Shown: positions 16,810 to 26,258, numbered from the stretch's first letter. The stretch is DNA of 64,000 nucleotides from Prevotella sp902465605 (GCA_902465605.1 CABQNT010000005.1:62001-126000), one strand, 5' to 3'. Notes: generated from the letters alone by a model not told the origin. Program-made: numbers and translations.

Positions 16810-17336
16810 GGCTTGGTTCCTTCCTCGCTTGTTTGATATGTCTCTGCAATCCGTTGCGGACACAGTTCCAAGATGACATTCCGTTGAGCCTCGTTGCATG
16901 CTTCGAATGCTTGCCCATATTGTTGGCGGGCCAGGCGGTTGCGCACGTTTTTATACGCAGTCATCAGCTCGTTTTGCAGGTTGAAGTAGGTTTCGTATGC
17001 CGCCTCGGGTGATGCGCTTACCGATATGAGATGCTCTTTGCCTACTCTTGTGATGAATTCCTCCGTCTTGATGCGCAACTCGTCCCTGTTGATAGGCTGC
17101 CCATTGAGCAGTAACACATTGTCTGCCGTTATTTTCAGCTCCATCAGTTTGCCCTTATCTACCAAGCTCTCTTGTTCAATCTTTTCCTGTTGTGCCGGTG
17201 GCAACTGCCTGCGCAGTCCTTTATCCACGTCCATAGAGGTGGTTACCAAGAAGAATATCAGCAGCATAAACGAGATGTCGGCCGTTGAAGTGGTGTTCAG
17301 TCCAGGGATGTCATGTCTTCTTTTCCTAATCAGCAT
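16806..17336 (-). CDS. exbD: ExbD/TolR-family biopolymer transport protein (first copy)
   Basis: An ExbD subunit of 176 residues. The start MLIRKRRHDIPGLNTTSTADISFMLLIFFLV has the basic cytoplasmic lead and one membrane helix with the conserved Asp (Asp20 in TADISF). The periplasmic domain (about 45-176) is longer than in the second copy and ends in a region rich in Gln and Arg. It overlaps the upstream membrane-protein gene by 11 bases and the second exbD by 4. Two different ExbD subunits with one ExbB is common in Bacteroidota. Confidence 0.9.
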   Translation of the reverse strand: MLIRKRRHDIPGLNTTSTADISFMLLIFFLVTTSMDVDKGLRRQLPPAQQEKIEQESLVDKGKLMELKITADNVLLLNGQPINRDELRIKTEEFITRVGKEHLISVSASPEAAYETYFNLQNELMTAYKNVRNRLARQQYGQAFEACNEAQRNVILELCPQRIAETYQTSEEGTKP

Positions 17337-17847
17337 GTTCTCTTTTTTGCTTACGATAATATCTTGTCATACCGAAGACTACGGCCAAGGCAGCCGCTAC
17401 CATTAGGAGGATGGAGGTGTTGATGAATTGGTCGGCCATGCGAAGGAGCATGCCGTCCGTAAAACTCTTTCCGTTAGTCATCAGCGGTTGTGTTGAACCC
17501 AATGCGAACGTCAGGGCGAAGACCATCAGCGTTCCGCCCGCCACGCAGCGACTAATTAATGACGTGGGTATGCCATTGCTTACCTTTGACTCGCTGCGCC
17601 GACGTTTTGTTTCACGCAGGATAGACCAAACACCGATGCCAACGGTAGTGACCAACAGCGCATACATGAAGAAGAGTAGGGCGGTAGTGAGTAAAGGCTC
17701 GTTAAAGTCGGGGTTCTCAACGTACGGCTGGTCATAGCCCACCAGATAGTAGAGGGCGAACAAGCAGGCTGTCAGAGCTGACAAAGCGTAAAGCACCCAC
17801 CTGGAGAGCTGTTCCGTTGAACGATGCTGTATGTCTAAGTGCTTCAT
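17326..17847 (-). CDS. Four-helix membrane protein in the exbB-exbD operon
   Basis: A 173-residue integral membrane protein not assigned to a named family. Four hydrophobic segments are visible at about 17-36, 52-74, 101-120 and 143-160, with short loops and a basic C-terminus. It overlaps exbB by 4 bases and the first exbD by 11, so it is translated with the TonB-energising subunits and is probably an accessory of that complex. I recall similar membrane proteins between exbB and exbD in Bacteroidota but cannot confirm homology here. Confidence 0.7.
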   Translation of the reverse strand: MKHLDIQHRSTEQLSRWVLYALSALTACLFALYYLVGYDQPYVENPDFNEPLLTTALLFFMYALLVTTVGIGVWSILRETKRRRSESKVSNGIPTSLISRCVAGGTLMVFALTFALGSTQPLMTNGKSFTDGMLLRMADQFINTSILLMVAAALAVVFGMTRYYRKQKREHAD

Positions 17848-18674
17848 TTCGATAGTTTGTGTTTCATCAGCGCATCAAGCAATGTGATGGCCGACTCTTC
17901 CATTTGCGCCGTGATATGGTCTATCTTTGACAAGATGTAATTGTAAAACACCTGTAGAATGAGGGCTACGATGATACCAAAAATCGTGGTAATCAGTGCC
18001 ACCTTCATACCCGCGGCCACGATAGTAGGACTGATGTCGCCGGCCACCTGTATCTGGTCGAACGTCATAATCATGCCAATGACCGTACCCAGGAAGCCCA
18101 ACGAGGGAGCCATGGCGATGAATAGCGTAATCCACGAACAGCCTTTCTCCAAGTTGCTGGCCTGACCAGATCCATAAGATGCCACCGAACGTTCAATGTT
18201 CTCAATCGGATCGTCCACACGCCTTAACCCCTCGTAGCACAGCGAGGCCACGGGGCCGCGTGTCGTCTGGCACTGTTGCTTGGCCCCTTCCAAATCCTTG
18301 CTCTCAATCTTTGTGGTCACATCGGCCATGAATCGCTTGGCATCTATCTCTGACAAGCTGAGGTAAATGATACGCTCGATGCAGAACGCCAATCCCAAGA
18401 TGAGCACTAAGGCCACCAACGACATGAAGCCGGCGTTGCCTTCTATAAACTTTGTTTTCAAAAACTGATGCACGCCATTGCTTTCTGTGGCCATGCCCAT
18501 ACTGTCGGTTGTGGCCGCAAGGTCTTCGTTCATCGCAGCCTGTATGGCACTGTCGTTTTGCGCAACCGATATAGAATCTGCATGGCTGGGCTGTTGGGCT
18601 GACAAAGCCATGGTATGAGCAAAGATGAAAAATGAGGCTATAAAGAGCTTGGTAAACAATATTTTCATTTTCAA
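17844..18674 (-). CDS. exbB: MotA/TolQ/ExbB-family proton channel protein
   Basis: The ExbB-like channel subunit that, with ExbD, converts proton flow into TonB movement. It has 276 residues and begins with a cleavable signal peptide (about 1-26, ending LSAQ), followed by a polar linker. The first membrane helix is at about 78-98, and the two C-terminal helices form the conserved TolQ core, with MAPSLGFLGTVIGMI in the second and PTIVAAGMKVALITTIFGIIVAL in the third. It is first of the four-gene operon and has its own consensus promoter. Confidence 0.92.
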   Translation of the reverse strand: MKMKILFTKLFIASFFIFAHTMALSAQQPSHADSISVAQNDSAIQAAMNEDLAATTDSMGMATESNGVHQFLKTKFIEGNAGFMSLVALVLILGLAFCIERIIYLSLSEIDAKRFMADVTTKIESKDLEGAKQQCQTTRGPVASLCYEGLRRVDDPIENIERSVASYGSGQASNLEKGCSWITLFIAMAPSLGFLGTVIGMIMTFDQIQVAGDISPTIVAAGMKVALITTIFGIIVALILQVFYNYILSKIDHITAQMEESAITLLDALMKHKLSK

Positions 18675-18730
18675 GTTATTGTTTCTTGGTGCAGACGGTA
18701 AGGTCTGTTTACCTTATTTTATAATGAGGT

Positions 18731-18761
18731 CAAAGGTACGTATTTTGACGAATATCGCCAA
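18731..18761 (-). promoter_or_regulatory. Promoter of the exbB operon
   Basis: Minus strand: TTG at 18761-18759, 20 bases, TACCTTTG at 18738-18731; the exbB ATG lies about 57 bases further on. Confidence 0.6.
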
Positions 18762-19220
18762 GTGATGCATGCATAAATATCTTTAAACGCCTTCAATTCG
18801 TACGAAAGCGACAGGACGGTATAATGCGATTTAAGTAGAATCTAATAAAAAGACAGTCTGAAGGGGTGCGTGTATTCCCGCATTCAAAAGTAATAATGTT
18901 TTATTTTGTGGGTGAAGAGTTGTCAGTACGGGATAAATTAGATTTTTCAAATCTGTTGATTAGAGGTTGATATTTGTAAGCGTCTTATTATTAGTCTCTT
19001 ACAAAGAAGTTTAATCTGATGGTTGATGAACGCTTGCTTTAGCCTTCAATGTCAATGACTTTGGCTTTTAAACTCAATGACTTTGGCTTTTAAACCCAAT
19101 GACTTTGGTCTTCAAACTCAATGATGTTGTCTTTTTTCTAAAATCGGTTTAAATTCCAAGCACTTAAACTAAAAGTAGGAAAAATGAAAAAAGGATGGCT
19201 TTCAAGACCATCCTTCTGTG
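18762..19220. other. 459-bp intergenic region
   Basis: Between the exbB promoter and tRNA-Arg. AT-rich, with no convincing ORF. It contains the 22-bp tandem repeat array at 19032-19141, listed separately. Confidence 0.6.
19032..19141. repeat. 22-bp tandem repeat array (best-preserved copy A)
   Basis: Three clear units at 19054-19075, 19076-19097 and 19098-19119 read AATGACTTTGGCTTTTAAAC plus two bases with few changes; degraded units flank them on both sides. The period is exactly 22 bases, and there are no spacers. It lies on the 3' side of tRNA-Arg. Confidence 0.8.
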
Positions 19221-19294
19221 TGACTCCCGCGGGATTCAAACCCACAACCTTCTGATCCGTAGTCAGATGCTCTATTCAGTTGAGCTAGGGAGCC
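19221..19294 (-). tRNA. tRNA-Arg (ACG)
   Basis: A 74-base cloverleaf. The acceptor stem is GGCTCCC/GGGAGTC with one G-T pair; the anticodon arm TCTGA-CTACGGA-TCAGA gives anticodon ACG; the T arm has GTTTGAATC. No encoded CCA. A consensus promoter lies just upstream. Confidence 0.95.
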
Positions 19295-19326
19295 GTTAGG
19301 CAATTCTCTTTTTGTGATTGCGAGTG

Positions 19327-19358
19327 CAAAGGTAAAAGGTTTTTATGTAACCGCCAAA
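19327..19358 (-). promoter_or_regulatory. Promoter of tRNA-Arg
   Basis: Minus strand: TTTG at 19358-19355, 20 bases, TACCTTTG at 19334-19327. Transcription would start about 25 bases before the mature tRNA. Confidence 0.65.
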
Positions 19359-19541
19359 TCTTTTTCTGTTTTTTTTAGAACTTTCGTGAAAATAGGTGCA
19401 AAATGTCAGCTGGTGAGATGGATGCTGTCTGGCCTCACTTTTCATCGACTTGATGATACAAATAAAAACGCCACCCATAGTGGATGGCGTCTTATTTGAC
19501 TTGAGCTTAAAAAATCTTGCTTCTTCTGTATTGATGACCGT

Positions 19542-21596
19542 CTATTTGATCAAATCAACACTGCGTTTGAGGAAGGCATCGAGTGATGCTCCCTTGAGCA
19601 TGCCATTCTGTAGAAGGGCAAGGTCGATGAGCTGATGCACCACTTGGTTGTCCTTGGCAGCCTTGGCGATGACGGCCGTCTTCTTCTCTTTCTGCTCCTT
19701 GAGGGCTTTTTCTGTGTTCTGCAAGTCGTCTTTCTCTTCTTGCGTCACCTCTTCCGGCTTCTTCTTGTCTTGACTCTGGTGCAGTGCAGCCAAGCGAGCT
19801 TCCTGACCTTTTATCTCACTGATAATCGGTTTCAGCTCTGCTTCGGTCGCCTTGTTGCTCTTGGCAAGAACGTCCTGAATGAGTCGGTGGTCGCTGTTCA
19901 GCACCAAGGTGTACATGTCGGGCATGCTACCATAGAAAGCCATGCCAGCCTGGAACTTGCTCATGTCCTTCATACGGCGCATGTACTCGCTCTGTGTGAT
20001 AACCAAAGGAGTTGCTGTTTCACCCAAAGGCTGCACTTCTACGTTGAACTCAACCTGGGCCATCTTTGGCATTTGCGACTTGAATACTTGTGACAGATTG
20101 TCGCTTTCCTCGCTCGACAGTTTGTTTTGTTTGGCATCCTCCTTCACAATCAGACGGTCGATGATGTCGCCATCCACACGTGTGAATCGGCATTTCTCAA
20201 ACTTTTGTTCGAACATAGATACGGTAGCCACATCCAGTTGTCCGTCGAACAGCAATACATTATACCCCTTAGCCTTGGCAGACTCGATGAATGAGTACTG
20301 TTCATCCTTGTCGGTGGCGTAAAGATAGATCAGTTGTCCGTCCTTATCTGTTTGCTCATCCTTAATCAAGGTCTTGTACTCATCGTATGTGAAGAACTTC
20401 CCATCAACATCCTTGAACAATGCGAAGTCTTTCGCACGCTCATAGAAATCTTCCTGTGTGAGCATTCCGTAGTTGATGAAGATTTTGAGGTCATTCCATT
20501 TTTCCTCATAGTCTTTGCGATTTTCCTTGAAGATAGCCTGCAAGCGGTCGGCCACTTTCTTAGTGATGTAGGTGGATATCTTTTTCACGTTCGCATCACT
20601 TTGCAGATAACTTCGGCTCACGTTCAACGGGATGTCCGGTGAGTCGATGACGCCATGGAGCAGCGTGAGGAATTGCGGAACGATGCCTTCTACCTGATCG
20701 GTGACATATACCTGATTGCTGTAGAGTTGTATTTTGTTTGGCTGCAATTCGATGTTCGACTTTACTCGTGGGAAGTAGAGGATGCCGGTGAGGTTGAACG
20801 GGTAGTCTACGTTGAGGTGTATCCAGAACAATGGCTCGTCCTGCATGGGGTAGAGGTTCTGGTAAAATTTCTTATAATCATCATCTTTCAGCGTAGACGG
20901 TGTCTTTGTCCAAAGCGGTTCGGTGTCGTTGATGAGATTGTCTTCCTCAGTTTCCACCTGTTTTCCATCTTCCCACTTGGTCTTTTTGCCAAAGGCGATG
21001 GGTACGGGAAGGAACTTACAGTACTTGTTCAGCAAGCTTTCGATGCGTGATTTCTCAAGAAATTCCTTGCAATCGTCATCTATGTAGAGCACGATATCGC
21101 TGCCTCGGTCGGCCTTCTCTACGTTCTCAATGGTAAATTCCGGGCTTCCGTCGCAGCTCCATTTGACGGCTTGCTCGCCATCGCGATAGCTTTTCGTGAT
21201 GATTTCTACTTTCTTGCTGACCATGAACGCCGAGTAGAAGCCCAGTCCGAAGTGTCCAATGATGGCATTGGCGTTGTCTTTGTACTTCTCCATGAAGTCG
21301 TTCACGCCAGAAAAGGCTATCTGGTTGATGTATTTGTCAATCTCCTCAGCGTTCATACCAATGCCTCGGTCGCTGATAGTCAGCGTTCCTTGCTCTTTAT
21401 CGAGCTTGATACGAATGGTCAAGTCGCCCTCTTCGCCCTTAAAGTCGCCTTGTTTGGCCAGCGTCTTGAGCTTTTGTGTGGCGTCTACAGCATTGCTGAC
21501 GAGTTCGCGTAAGAATATTTCGTGATCTGAATACAGAAATTTTTTAATGACGGGGAATATGTTTTCTGTAGTAACCCCGATGTTACCTTTTTGCAT
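19542..21596 (-). CDS. htpG: Molecular chaperone HtpG (Hsp90)
   Basis: Cytosolic ATP-dependent chaperone of 684 residues. The N-terminal ATPase domain shows ELVSNAVDA with the catalytic Glu and Asn, DRGIGM, and the GHFGLGFYSAFMVS lid motif near 115. The middle domain (about 230-500) includes the LNVSRSYLQ segment that completes the ATP site. The C-terminal part has a Lys/Glu-rich stretch around 610-650, a Bacteroidota feature. The ATG at 21596 (MQKGNIGVTTEN) matches the family start; upstream in-frame codons add 11 residues unlike the family. No strong promoter was found. Confidence 0.96.
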   Translation of the reverse strand: MQKGNIGVTTENIFPVIKKFLYSDHEIFLRELVSNAVDATQKLKTLAKQGDFKGEEGDLTIRIKLDKEQGTLTISDRGIGMNAEEIDKYINQIAFSGVNDFMEKYKDNANAIIGHFGLGFYSAFMVSKKVEIITKSYRDGEQAVKWSCDGSPEFTIENVEKADRGSDIVLYIDDDCKEFLEKSRIESLLNKYCKFLPVPIAFGKKTKWEDGKQVETEEDNLINDTEPLWTKTPSTLKDDDYKKFYQNLYPMQDEPLFWIHLNVDYPFNLTGILYFPRVKSNIELQPNKIQLYSNQVYVTDQVEGIVPQFLTLLHGVIDSPDIPLNVSRSYLQSDANVKKISTYITKKVADRLQAIFKENRKDYEEKWNDLKIFINYGMLTQEDFYERAKDFALFKDVDGKFFTYDEYKTLIKDEQTDKDGQLIYLYATDKDEQYSFIESAKAKGYNVLLFDGQLDVATVSMFEQKFEKCRFTRVDGDIIDRLIVKEDAKQNKLSSEESDNLSQVFKSQMPKMAQVEFNVEVQPLGETATPLVITQSEYMRRMKDMSKFQAGMAFYGSMPDMYTLVLNSDHRLIQDVLAKSNKATEAELKPIISEIKGQEARLAALHQSQDKKKPEEVTQEEKDDLQNTEKALKEQKEKKTAVIAKAAKDNQVVHQLIDLALLQNGMLKGASLDAFLKRSVDLIK

Positions 21597-21667
21597 ATAA
21601 TGATATGTTAATAATTTTTCCATTAACATTAATGCAAATAATGTGCCAAAGTATAGTTAAAAATAAA

Positions 21668-21789
21668 GGAGTAAGACAAATTGAAGTATTTGGACCTTGC
21701 GCTTTGGTTGAATATCAACCCTGAGTCAAGCTCCATGATGCACGGAATGCACCCGATAACTCCAATCTTGTCTTGCTCCTCCTATTTGT
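21668..21789. repeat. Long imperfect inverted repeat between lpdA and htpG
   Basis: GGAGTAAGACAA-ATTG at 21668-21683 is the complement, with one G-T pair and one bulge, of the sequence at 21773-21789. Inside is a perfect small hairpin (GGTTGA-ATA-TCAACC). The pairing is better on the + strand, where the mismatch becomes a G-U pair. It could be a structured RNA or a 3' hairpin of the lpdA transcript. No promoter or T-run was seen. Confidence 0.4.
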
Positions 21790-21825
21790 TGGATTGATGA
21801 GCTCTTTAAGGCTGCCGCATCCTTC

Positions 21826-23130
21826 CTAACCGATGGCCATGTCCTGTAAAATCTCACCCAAAGTGGGGTGGGTGTGGATGATGTCCTTCAGTCGGTCGAG
21901 CGTGATGTCCATGTTCATCAGTGCCGAAATCTCTTGCACCAATTCAGCGGCATGGGCACCGTAGATGTGACAACCAATGATTTTGTTTTGTTCATCAACA
22001 ATCAGTTTCGCCATACCTTCAGGCTCTTCCATCGACAGGGCGCGGCCATTGGCGCGGTAGTAGCCTTTTCGAACCGTATAATTTAGTTCTTCGGCCTTGC
22101 AAGCATCTTCGGTCTTGCCCACAGAGGCAGCCTCCGGATGGGTGAACACGGCAGCAGGCATGATGTCGAAACGAATGTTGTCGCTCTTGCCAAGGATGTG
22201 GTTCACGGCCCTGAAACCTTGGAAAGTTGCAGCATGGGCAAGCATCTGACGGGCGTTTGTGTCGCCGATAGCATAAATACCGTTGATGGAAGTTTCCATG
22301 TTATCATCGACCAAAATGCCCTTTTTGTCGTAGGCAATGCCCATGGCGTCCAGATTTAGTGAATCCATGTTGGCCGCACGACCTGTTGCAATGAGGATGG
22401 TATCGGCCTCTACGGTCTGTTCTTTACCTTTCCTTTCAAAGGTCACTTTACCTTGATGAATGCACTTCACGCCAGCTTGCAGGTAGAATTCAATGCCTTT
22501 CTTCTCCATGCACTTGCGCAAACGCTTGGCAATGTCGCTGTCAAGGGTTTGCAAACATTCTTTCATGAACTCCACGACGGTCACCTTACTGCCGAAACTG
22601 GCGAATGCAGAAGCAAATTCCATCCCGATAACCCCGGCACCAACGATGCATAGGTTTTCGGGAACGTGGTCGATGTTCAACAGTTCTGTCGATGTTACAA
22701 CGTTCGATTCTCCTCCCTGTTGATACACCAATCCCTCAATAGGTGGCATCTTCGCGTGTGATCCAGTGGCGATGATGATGTGCTTTGCCTGGTATTCTTC
22801 CCCGTTGGCAACCACCGTATGGCTGTCCTTGAAAACGGCTTTTCCCCGCACCAAAGTGATATTGGGCTGTGATAGTAGGGTCTGCACGCCCTCTCTCAGC
22901 TGCTGAATGGTCTGTTGCTTGCGTTCCATCACCAACTCAAACGCTGGTATAGACTCTTTCGAGGCATCGTGCGCCAAACATTTTGTCGGTATGCAACCAC
23001 TGTTGAGACATGTGCCACCGACCTCCAGTTCTTCAAAAATCAGAACTTGGAGGCCGTTTTTGGCGGCATAATCGGCAGCCCGGTAACCTCCGGGGCCACT
23101 GCCGATGATGATGAGATCAGTTGTTGTCAT
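21826..23130 (-). CDS. lpdA: Dihydrolipoyl dehydrogenase
   Basis: The FAD flavoprotein (E3, or L-protein) that reoxidises the dihydrolipoyl group of GcvH using NAD. It has 434 residues. The FAD-binding GSGPGG is at 10-15, the redox-active disulfide Cys41/Cys46 in GGTCLNSGC, the NAD-binding GAGVIGMEFA at about 180, and the C-terminal dimer motif HTHPTLGEI with the catalytic His. The start at 23130 (MTTTDLIIIG) overlaps gcvPB by 14 bases; a longer in-frame start lies inside gcvPB. It is last in the glycine cleavage run, which supports a role as the L-protein. Confidence 0.95.
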   Translation of the reverse strand: MTTTDLIIIGSGPGGYRAADYAAKNGLQVLIFEELEVGGTCLNSGCIPTKCLAHDASKESIPAFELVMERKQQTIQQLREGVQTLLSQPNITLVRGKAVFKDSHTVVANGEEYQAKHIIIATGSHAKMPPIEGLVYQQGGESNVVTSTELLNIDHVPENLCIVGAGVIGMEFASAFASFGSKVTVVEFMKECLQTLDSDIAKRLRKCMEKKGIEFYLQAGVKCIHQGKVTFERKGKEQTVEADTILIATGRAANMDSLNLDAMGIAYDKKGILVDDNMETSINGIYAIGDTNARQMLAHAATFQGFRAVNHILGKSDNIRFDIMPAAVFTHPEAASVGKTEDACKAEELNYTVRKGYYRANGRALSMEEPEGMAKLIVDEQNKIIGCHIYGAHAAELVQEISALMNMDITLDRLKDIIHTHPTLGEILQDMAIG

Positions 23131-24559
23131 GGATGAGCTGTTGATAGGTGAGTATCGGATGTTTAGCCGCTTCCACATCATTCACACGCTTGACAGGCGT
23201 TTCGTGTGGTGCGCCTTTAACGATATCAGGGTTGGTCTTCGCTTCCTCTGCTATCTTGCGCATCACATCAATGAAACCATCAATGGTGTCTTTGCTTTCG
23301 CTTTCGGTTGGCTCTATCATCATTGCTTCGTGGAAAAGCAGTGGGAAATAGATGGTGGGAGCGTGGAAACCGTAATCTAACAGGCGTTTGGCAACGTCCA
23401 TCGTGGTGACTCCCGTGCTCTTATCTTTCAATCCATCGAAAACAAACTCGTGCTTGCAGACCTTGTCAATAGGCAGTTCGTACACATCTTTCAAGCTATT
23501 CATGATGTAGTTGGCATTCAGCGTCGCGTATGGACCTACCTTCTTCACGTTTTCCCTGCCCAGAGAGAGAATGTAAGTATAGGCTCTCAGGTAGGTTGCA
23601 AAATGTCCATGATAAGGATGTATGGTGATGGCTGTGTCTGTATGGCCTTTCGCCTTGCAGTTGTTGGTGGGTAAAAATTCAACCAATTTCTCGCAAACAC
23701 CTACCGGACCCGACCCTGGTCCACCTCCTCCATGGGGCGTAGAGAAGGTTTTGTGCAGGTTGATGTGCATCACATCGAAGCCCATGTCGCCTGGTCTACA
23801 TTCGCCCAAGAGCGGATTGAGGTTGGCTCCGTCGTAATACATCAAACCACCACAGTCGTGGATGAGTTTGGTAATCTCGGGGATATGAACCTCGAATAAT
23901 CCGAGTGTGTTGGGGTTTGTCATCATCATGCCGGCGATGTCGTCACCCAAAAGCGTCTTGAGGTGCTCAACATCTACCAGTCCATCGGGTGTACTCTTCA
24001 CCTCTACCACATTCAATCCGCATACGGCAGCCGAAGCAGGGTTGGTGCCATGAGCAGAGTCGGGTACGATGACCTTGGTTCTCTGATGGTCGTTACGACT
24101 CTCATGATAGGCCTTGATGATCATCAATCCGGTCAACTCACCATGTGCACCAGCACAGGGATTCAGGGTGAAGCGTGACAGACCCGTCAGCTCAGATAAT
24201 GACTGTTGCAGGTTCTCATATACTTCCTCGGCACCTTTCACCGTCTCAGCCGGTTGAAGGGGATGCAGATTAGCGAAGGCAGGGTGTGCGGCAATCTCCT
24301 CGTTGATGGGCGGATTGTATTTCATCGTACACGATCCCAAAGGATAAAAACCATTGTCAACGCCGAAATTGTTCCCACTATGATTAGTGTAATGGCGCAC
24401 CACGGTCATTTCATCACACTCCGGAAGCTCGGCATCGGCTGTCCTTTTCAGTTCGGCGGGTATTTCATGGTGGCCAAATTGATTCTTGGGCAGACTGTAC
24501 CCACGTCGTCCCGGATGCGACAACTCAAATATCAGATTGCTATATAGTTTATGATTCAT
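23117..24559 (-). CDS. gcvPB: Glycine dehydrogenase (decarboxylating) subunit 2, P-protein beta half
   Basis: The PLP-binding half of the split P-protein, which decarboxylates glycine and transfers the aminomethyl group to the lipoyl arm of GcvH. It has 480 residues, with the PLP lysine in NLHKTFSTPHGGGGPG. Other landmarks are GSCTMKYNP near the start and DSAHGTNPASA near 165. The gene overlaps gcvPA upstream by 4 bases and lpdA downstream by 14, so translation is probably coupled. The split P-protein is the rule in Gram-positives and some Bacteroidota, whereas E. coli has one fused chain. Confidence 0.96.
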   Translation of the reverse strand: MNHKLYSNLIFELSHPGRRGYSLPKNQFGHHEIPAELKRTADAELPECDEMTVVRHYTNHSGNNFGVDNGFYPLGSCTMKYNPPINEEIAAHPAFANLHPLQPAETVKGAEEVYENLQQSLSELTGLSRFTLNPCAGAHGELTGLMIIKAYHESRNDHQRTKVIVPDSAHGTNPASAAVCGLNVVEVKSTPDGLVDVEHLKTLLGDDIAGMMMTNPNTLGLFEVHIPEITKLIHDCGGLMYYDGANLNPLLGECRPGDMGFDVMHINLHKTFSTPHGGGGPGSGPVGVCEKLVEFLPTNNCKAKGHTDTAITIHPYHGHFATYLRAYTYILSLGRENVKKVGPYATLNANYIMNSLKDVYELPIDKVCKHEFVFDGLKDKSTGVTTMDVAKRLLDYGFHAPTIYFPLLFHEAMMIEPTESESKDTIDGFIDVMRKIAEEAKTNPDIVKGAPHETPVKRVNDVEAAKHPILTYQQLIHDNN

Positions 24560-25872
24560 GACACAAGTTCTATTAGTTTGTCTATTTCATCCTTGGTTCT
24601 CTTCTCGGTAACAGCCAGCATGAGCAGGTCGTCGCCAACCTGTACGCCTCCGAAGATGCCGTTGTCTATCAGTCGTTGTTGCAGTTGTTTGATGTCACCA
24701 TCATACCGTACGCAAAATTCATTGAAGAAAGGCTGGTCGAAAGCCAATGAGAATTTGCCTGTCTTCACCAGTTGTTCGCACAGATAGTGTGCGCCATCGT
24801 AGGATAGTTGGGCTACTTCTTTCAGACCTTCCTTGCCCATCAGTGACAGGTAAATGGTCACCCAAAGCGCCATGAGCGACTGATTGGAACAAATGTTCGA
24901 TGTGGCTTTCTCTCTTCTGATGTGTTGTTCGCGGGCCTGAAGGGTCAAAACAAACACGCGTTGGCCATCCTCATCGACGGTCTTGCCGACGATTCGTCCT
25001 GGCATCTTACGCATCATTTTCGTGGTACAGCACATGTAACCTACATAGGGACCGCCCCAATTCATCGGGATGCCCAATGATTGACCTTCGCCAACAGCGA
25101 TGTCTGCTCCCAATTCAGCTGGTGTCTTCAGCAAAGCGAGGTCTGCCGGATTGCTGTTCATGATGAACAATGCTTTCTGCTCATGACACAGGTCGGCCAC
25201 CCCAGTGTAATCTTCTACAATGCCATAGTAGTTGGGATACTGAACCACCACGCCTGCCACGCCGCCTTCTGACAGCTTCTGTTGTAGTTGTTGTTGGTCG
25301 GTGACACCCTCTTTCTGCGGAATCAGGTCAATTTCTATGTTCTGATAGTGAGCATAAGTCTTGACAACGGCCAGGATTTTAGGATCCACCGTCTCAGAAA
25401 TCAACACTCTGTTGGCTTTCTTGTTGTTGGCCTTTGCCATCAAGACAGCCTCGGCTGTGGCTGTAGCACCATCGTACATGGAAGCATTAGACACTTCCAT
25501 ACCGGTGAGTTCGGCCATCATACTTTGAAACTCGAAGATGTAATGCAGGGTGCCTTGTGAAATCTCGGCTTGATAAGGTGTGTAACTGGTCAGAAATTCA
25601 GAACGTTCTACCAGATAAGGCACTGCCGAAGGGAAGTACTTATCGTAAACGCCGGCGCCGGCAAAGCAGGTCAGTTGCTTGTTTTTGGCGCCCAGCTCAT
25701 TGAAGAACTGACGAATCTCAAGTTCGCTCTTTGCTTCCGGTAGCTTGTATTCCCCCTGGAAACGCACTTCTGCCGGAATCTCTTGATAAAGATCATCGAG
25801 CGACTTAACGCCAATCTTCTCCAACATCTGAGCTACATCCTCTTCCGTATGTGGAAAAAACTTGTAAGTCAT
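24556..25872 (-). CDS. gcvPA: Glycine dehydrogenase (decarboxylating) subunit 1, P-protein alpha half
   Basis: The partner half of the P-protein, 438 residues, a normal length for the split form. It begins with the FFPHTEEDVAQML segment and contains CFAGAGVYDKYFP and the YTPYQAEISQGTLH motif that shapes the cofactor pocket. It lacks the PLP lysine, which is supplied by GcvPB. It lies 5 bases after gcvH and overlaps gcvPB by 4 bases. Confidence 0.96.
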   Translation of the reverse strand: MTYKFFPHTEEDVAQMLEKIGVKSLDDLYQEIPAEVRFQGEYKLPEAKSELEIRQFFNELGAKNKQLTCFAGAGVYDKYFPSAVPYLVERSEFLTSYTPYQAEISQGTLHYIFEFQSMMAELTGMEVSNASMYDGATATAEAVLMAKANNKKANRVLISETVDPKILAVVKTYAHYQNIEIDLIPQKEGVTDQQQLQQKLSEGGVAGVVVQYPNYYGIVEDYTGVADLCHEQKALFIMNSNPADLALLKTPAELGADIAVGEGQSLGIPMNWGGPYVGYMCCTTKMMRKMPGRIVGKTVDEDGQRVFVLTLQAREQHIRREKATSNICSNQSLMALWVTIYLSLMGKEGLKEVAQLSYDGAHYLCEQLVKTGKFSLAFDQPFFNEFCVRYDGDIKQLQQRLIDNGIFGGVQVGDDLLMLAVTEKRTKDEIDKLIELVS

Positions 25873-25877
25873 TGTAT

Positions 25878-26258
25878 TTATTTGTTACAGAATTCTTCGT
25901 ATTTCTTGGCATCCATCAGGTTGTCCAGCTCACTGGAATCCGACAGTTCTACCTTGATAATCCATGCACCGAAAGCATCTTTGTTAATCAACTCTGGTGT
26001 GTCTTCCAAAGCCTCATTCACCTCTACGACCGTTCCACTCACGGGAGTGCTGAGGTCGCTGGCAGCCTTGACGCTCTCAACGGCACCAAAATCGTCGCCT
26101 GCTTCTATCTCATCGTCAACGTCTGGTAAATCCACATAAACGATGTTGCCCAATGCCTGTTGTGCATAATCGGTAATACCGATGCTGGCGATGTTGCCTT
26201 CTACTTTTACAAACTCATGTGACTCACTGTAATAGAGTCCTTCAATCACTTTTGCCAT
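25878..26258 (-). CDS. gcvH: Glycine cleavage system H protein
   Basis: The lipoyl carrier protein of the glycine cleavage system, 126 residues. The lipoylation site is Lys64 in ESVKAASD, inside the barrel-sandwich fold; the start reads VIEGLYYSESHEFV, as in the family, and the end has EFCNK. It shuttles the aminomethyl group between the P and T proteins and is reoxidised by Lpd. Lipoate is probably attached by the LplA encoded upstream. A 165-base gap separates it from gcvT; no regulatory motif was identified there. Confidence 0.97.
   Translation of the reverse strand: MAKVIEGLYYSESHEFVKVEGNIASIGITDYAQQALGNIVYVDLPDVDDEIEAGDDFGAVESVKAASDLSTPVSGTVVEVNEALEDTPELINKDAFGAWIIKVELSDSSELDNLMDAKKYEEFCNK

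Noticed and set aside
19032..19141. CRISPR array
   Set aside because: Repeats of 22 bases are directly adjacent with no spacers, and no cas genes are present.
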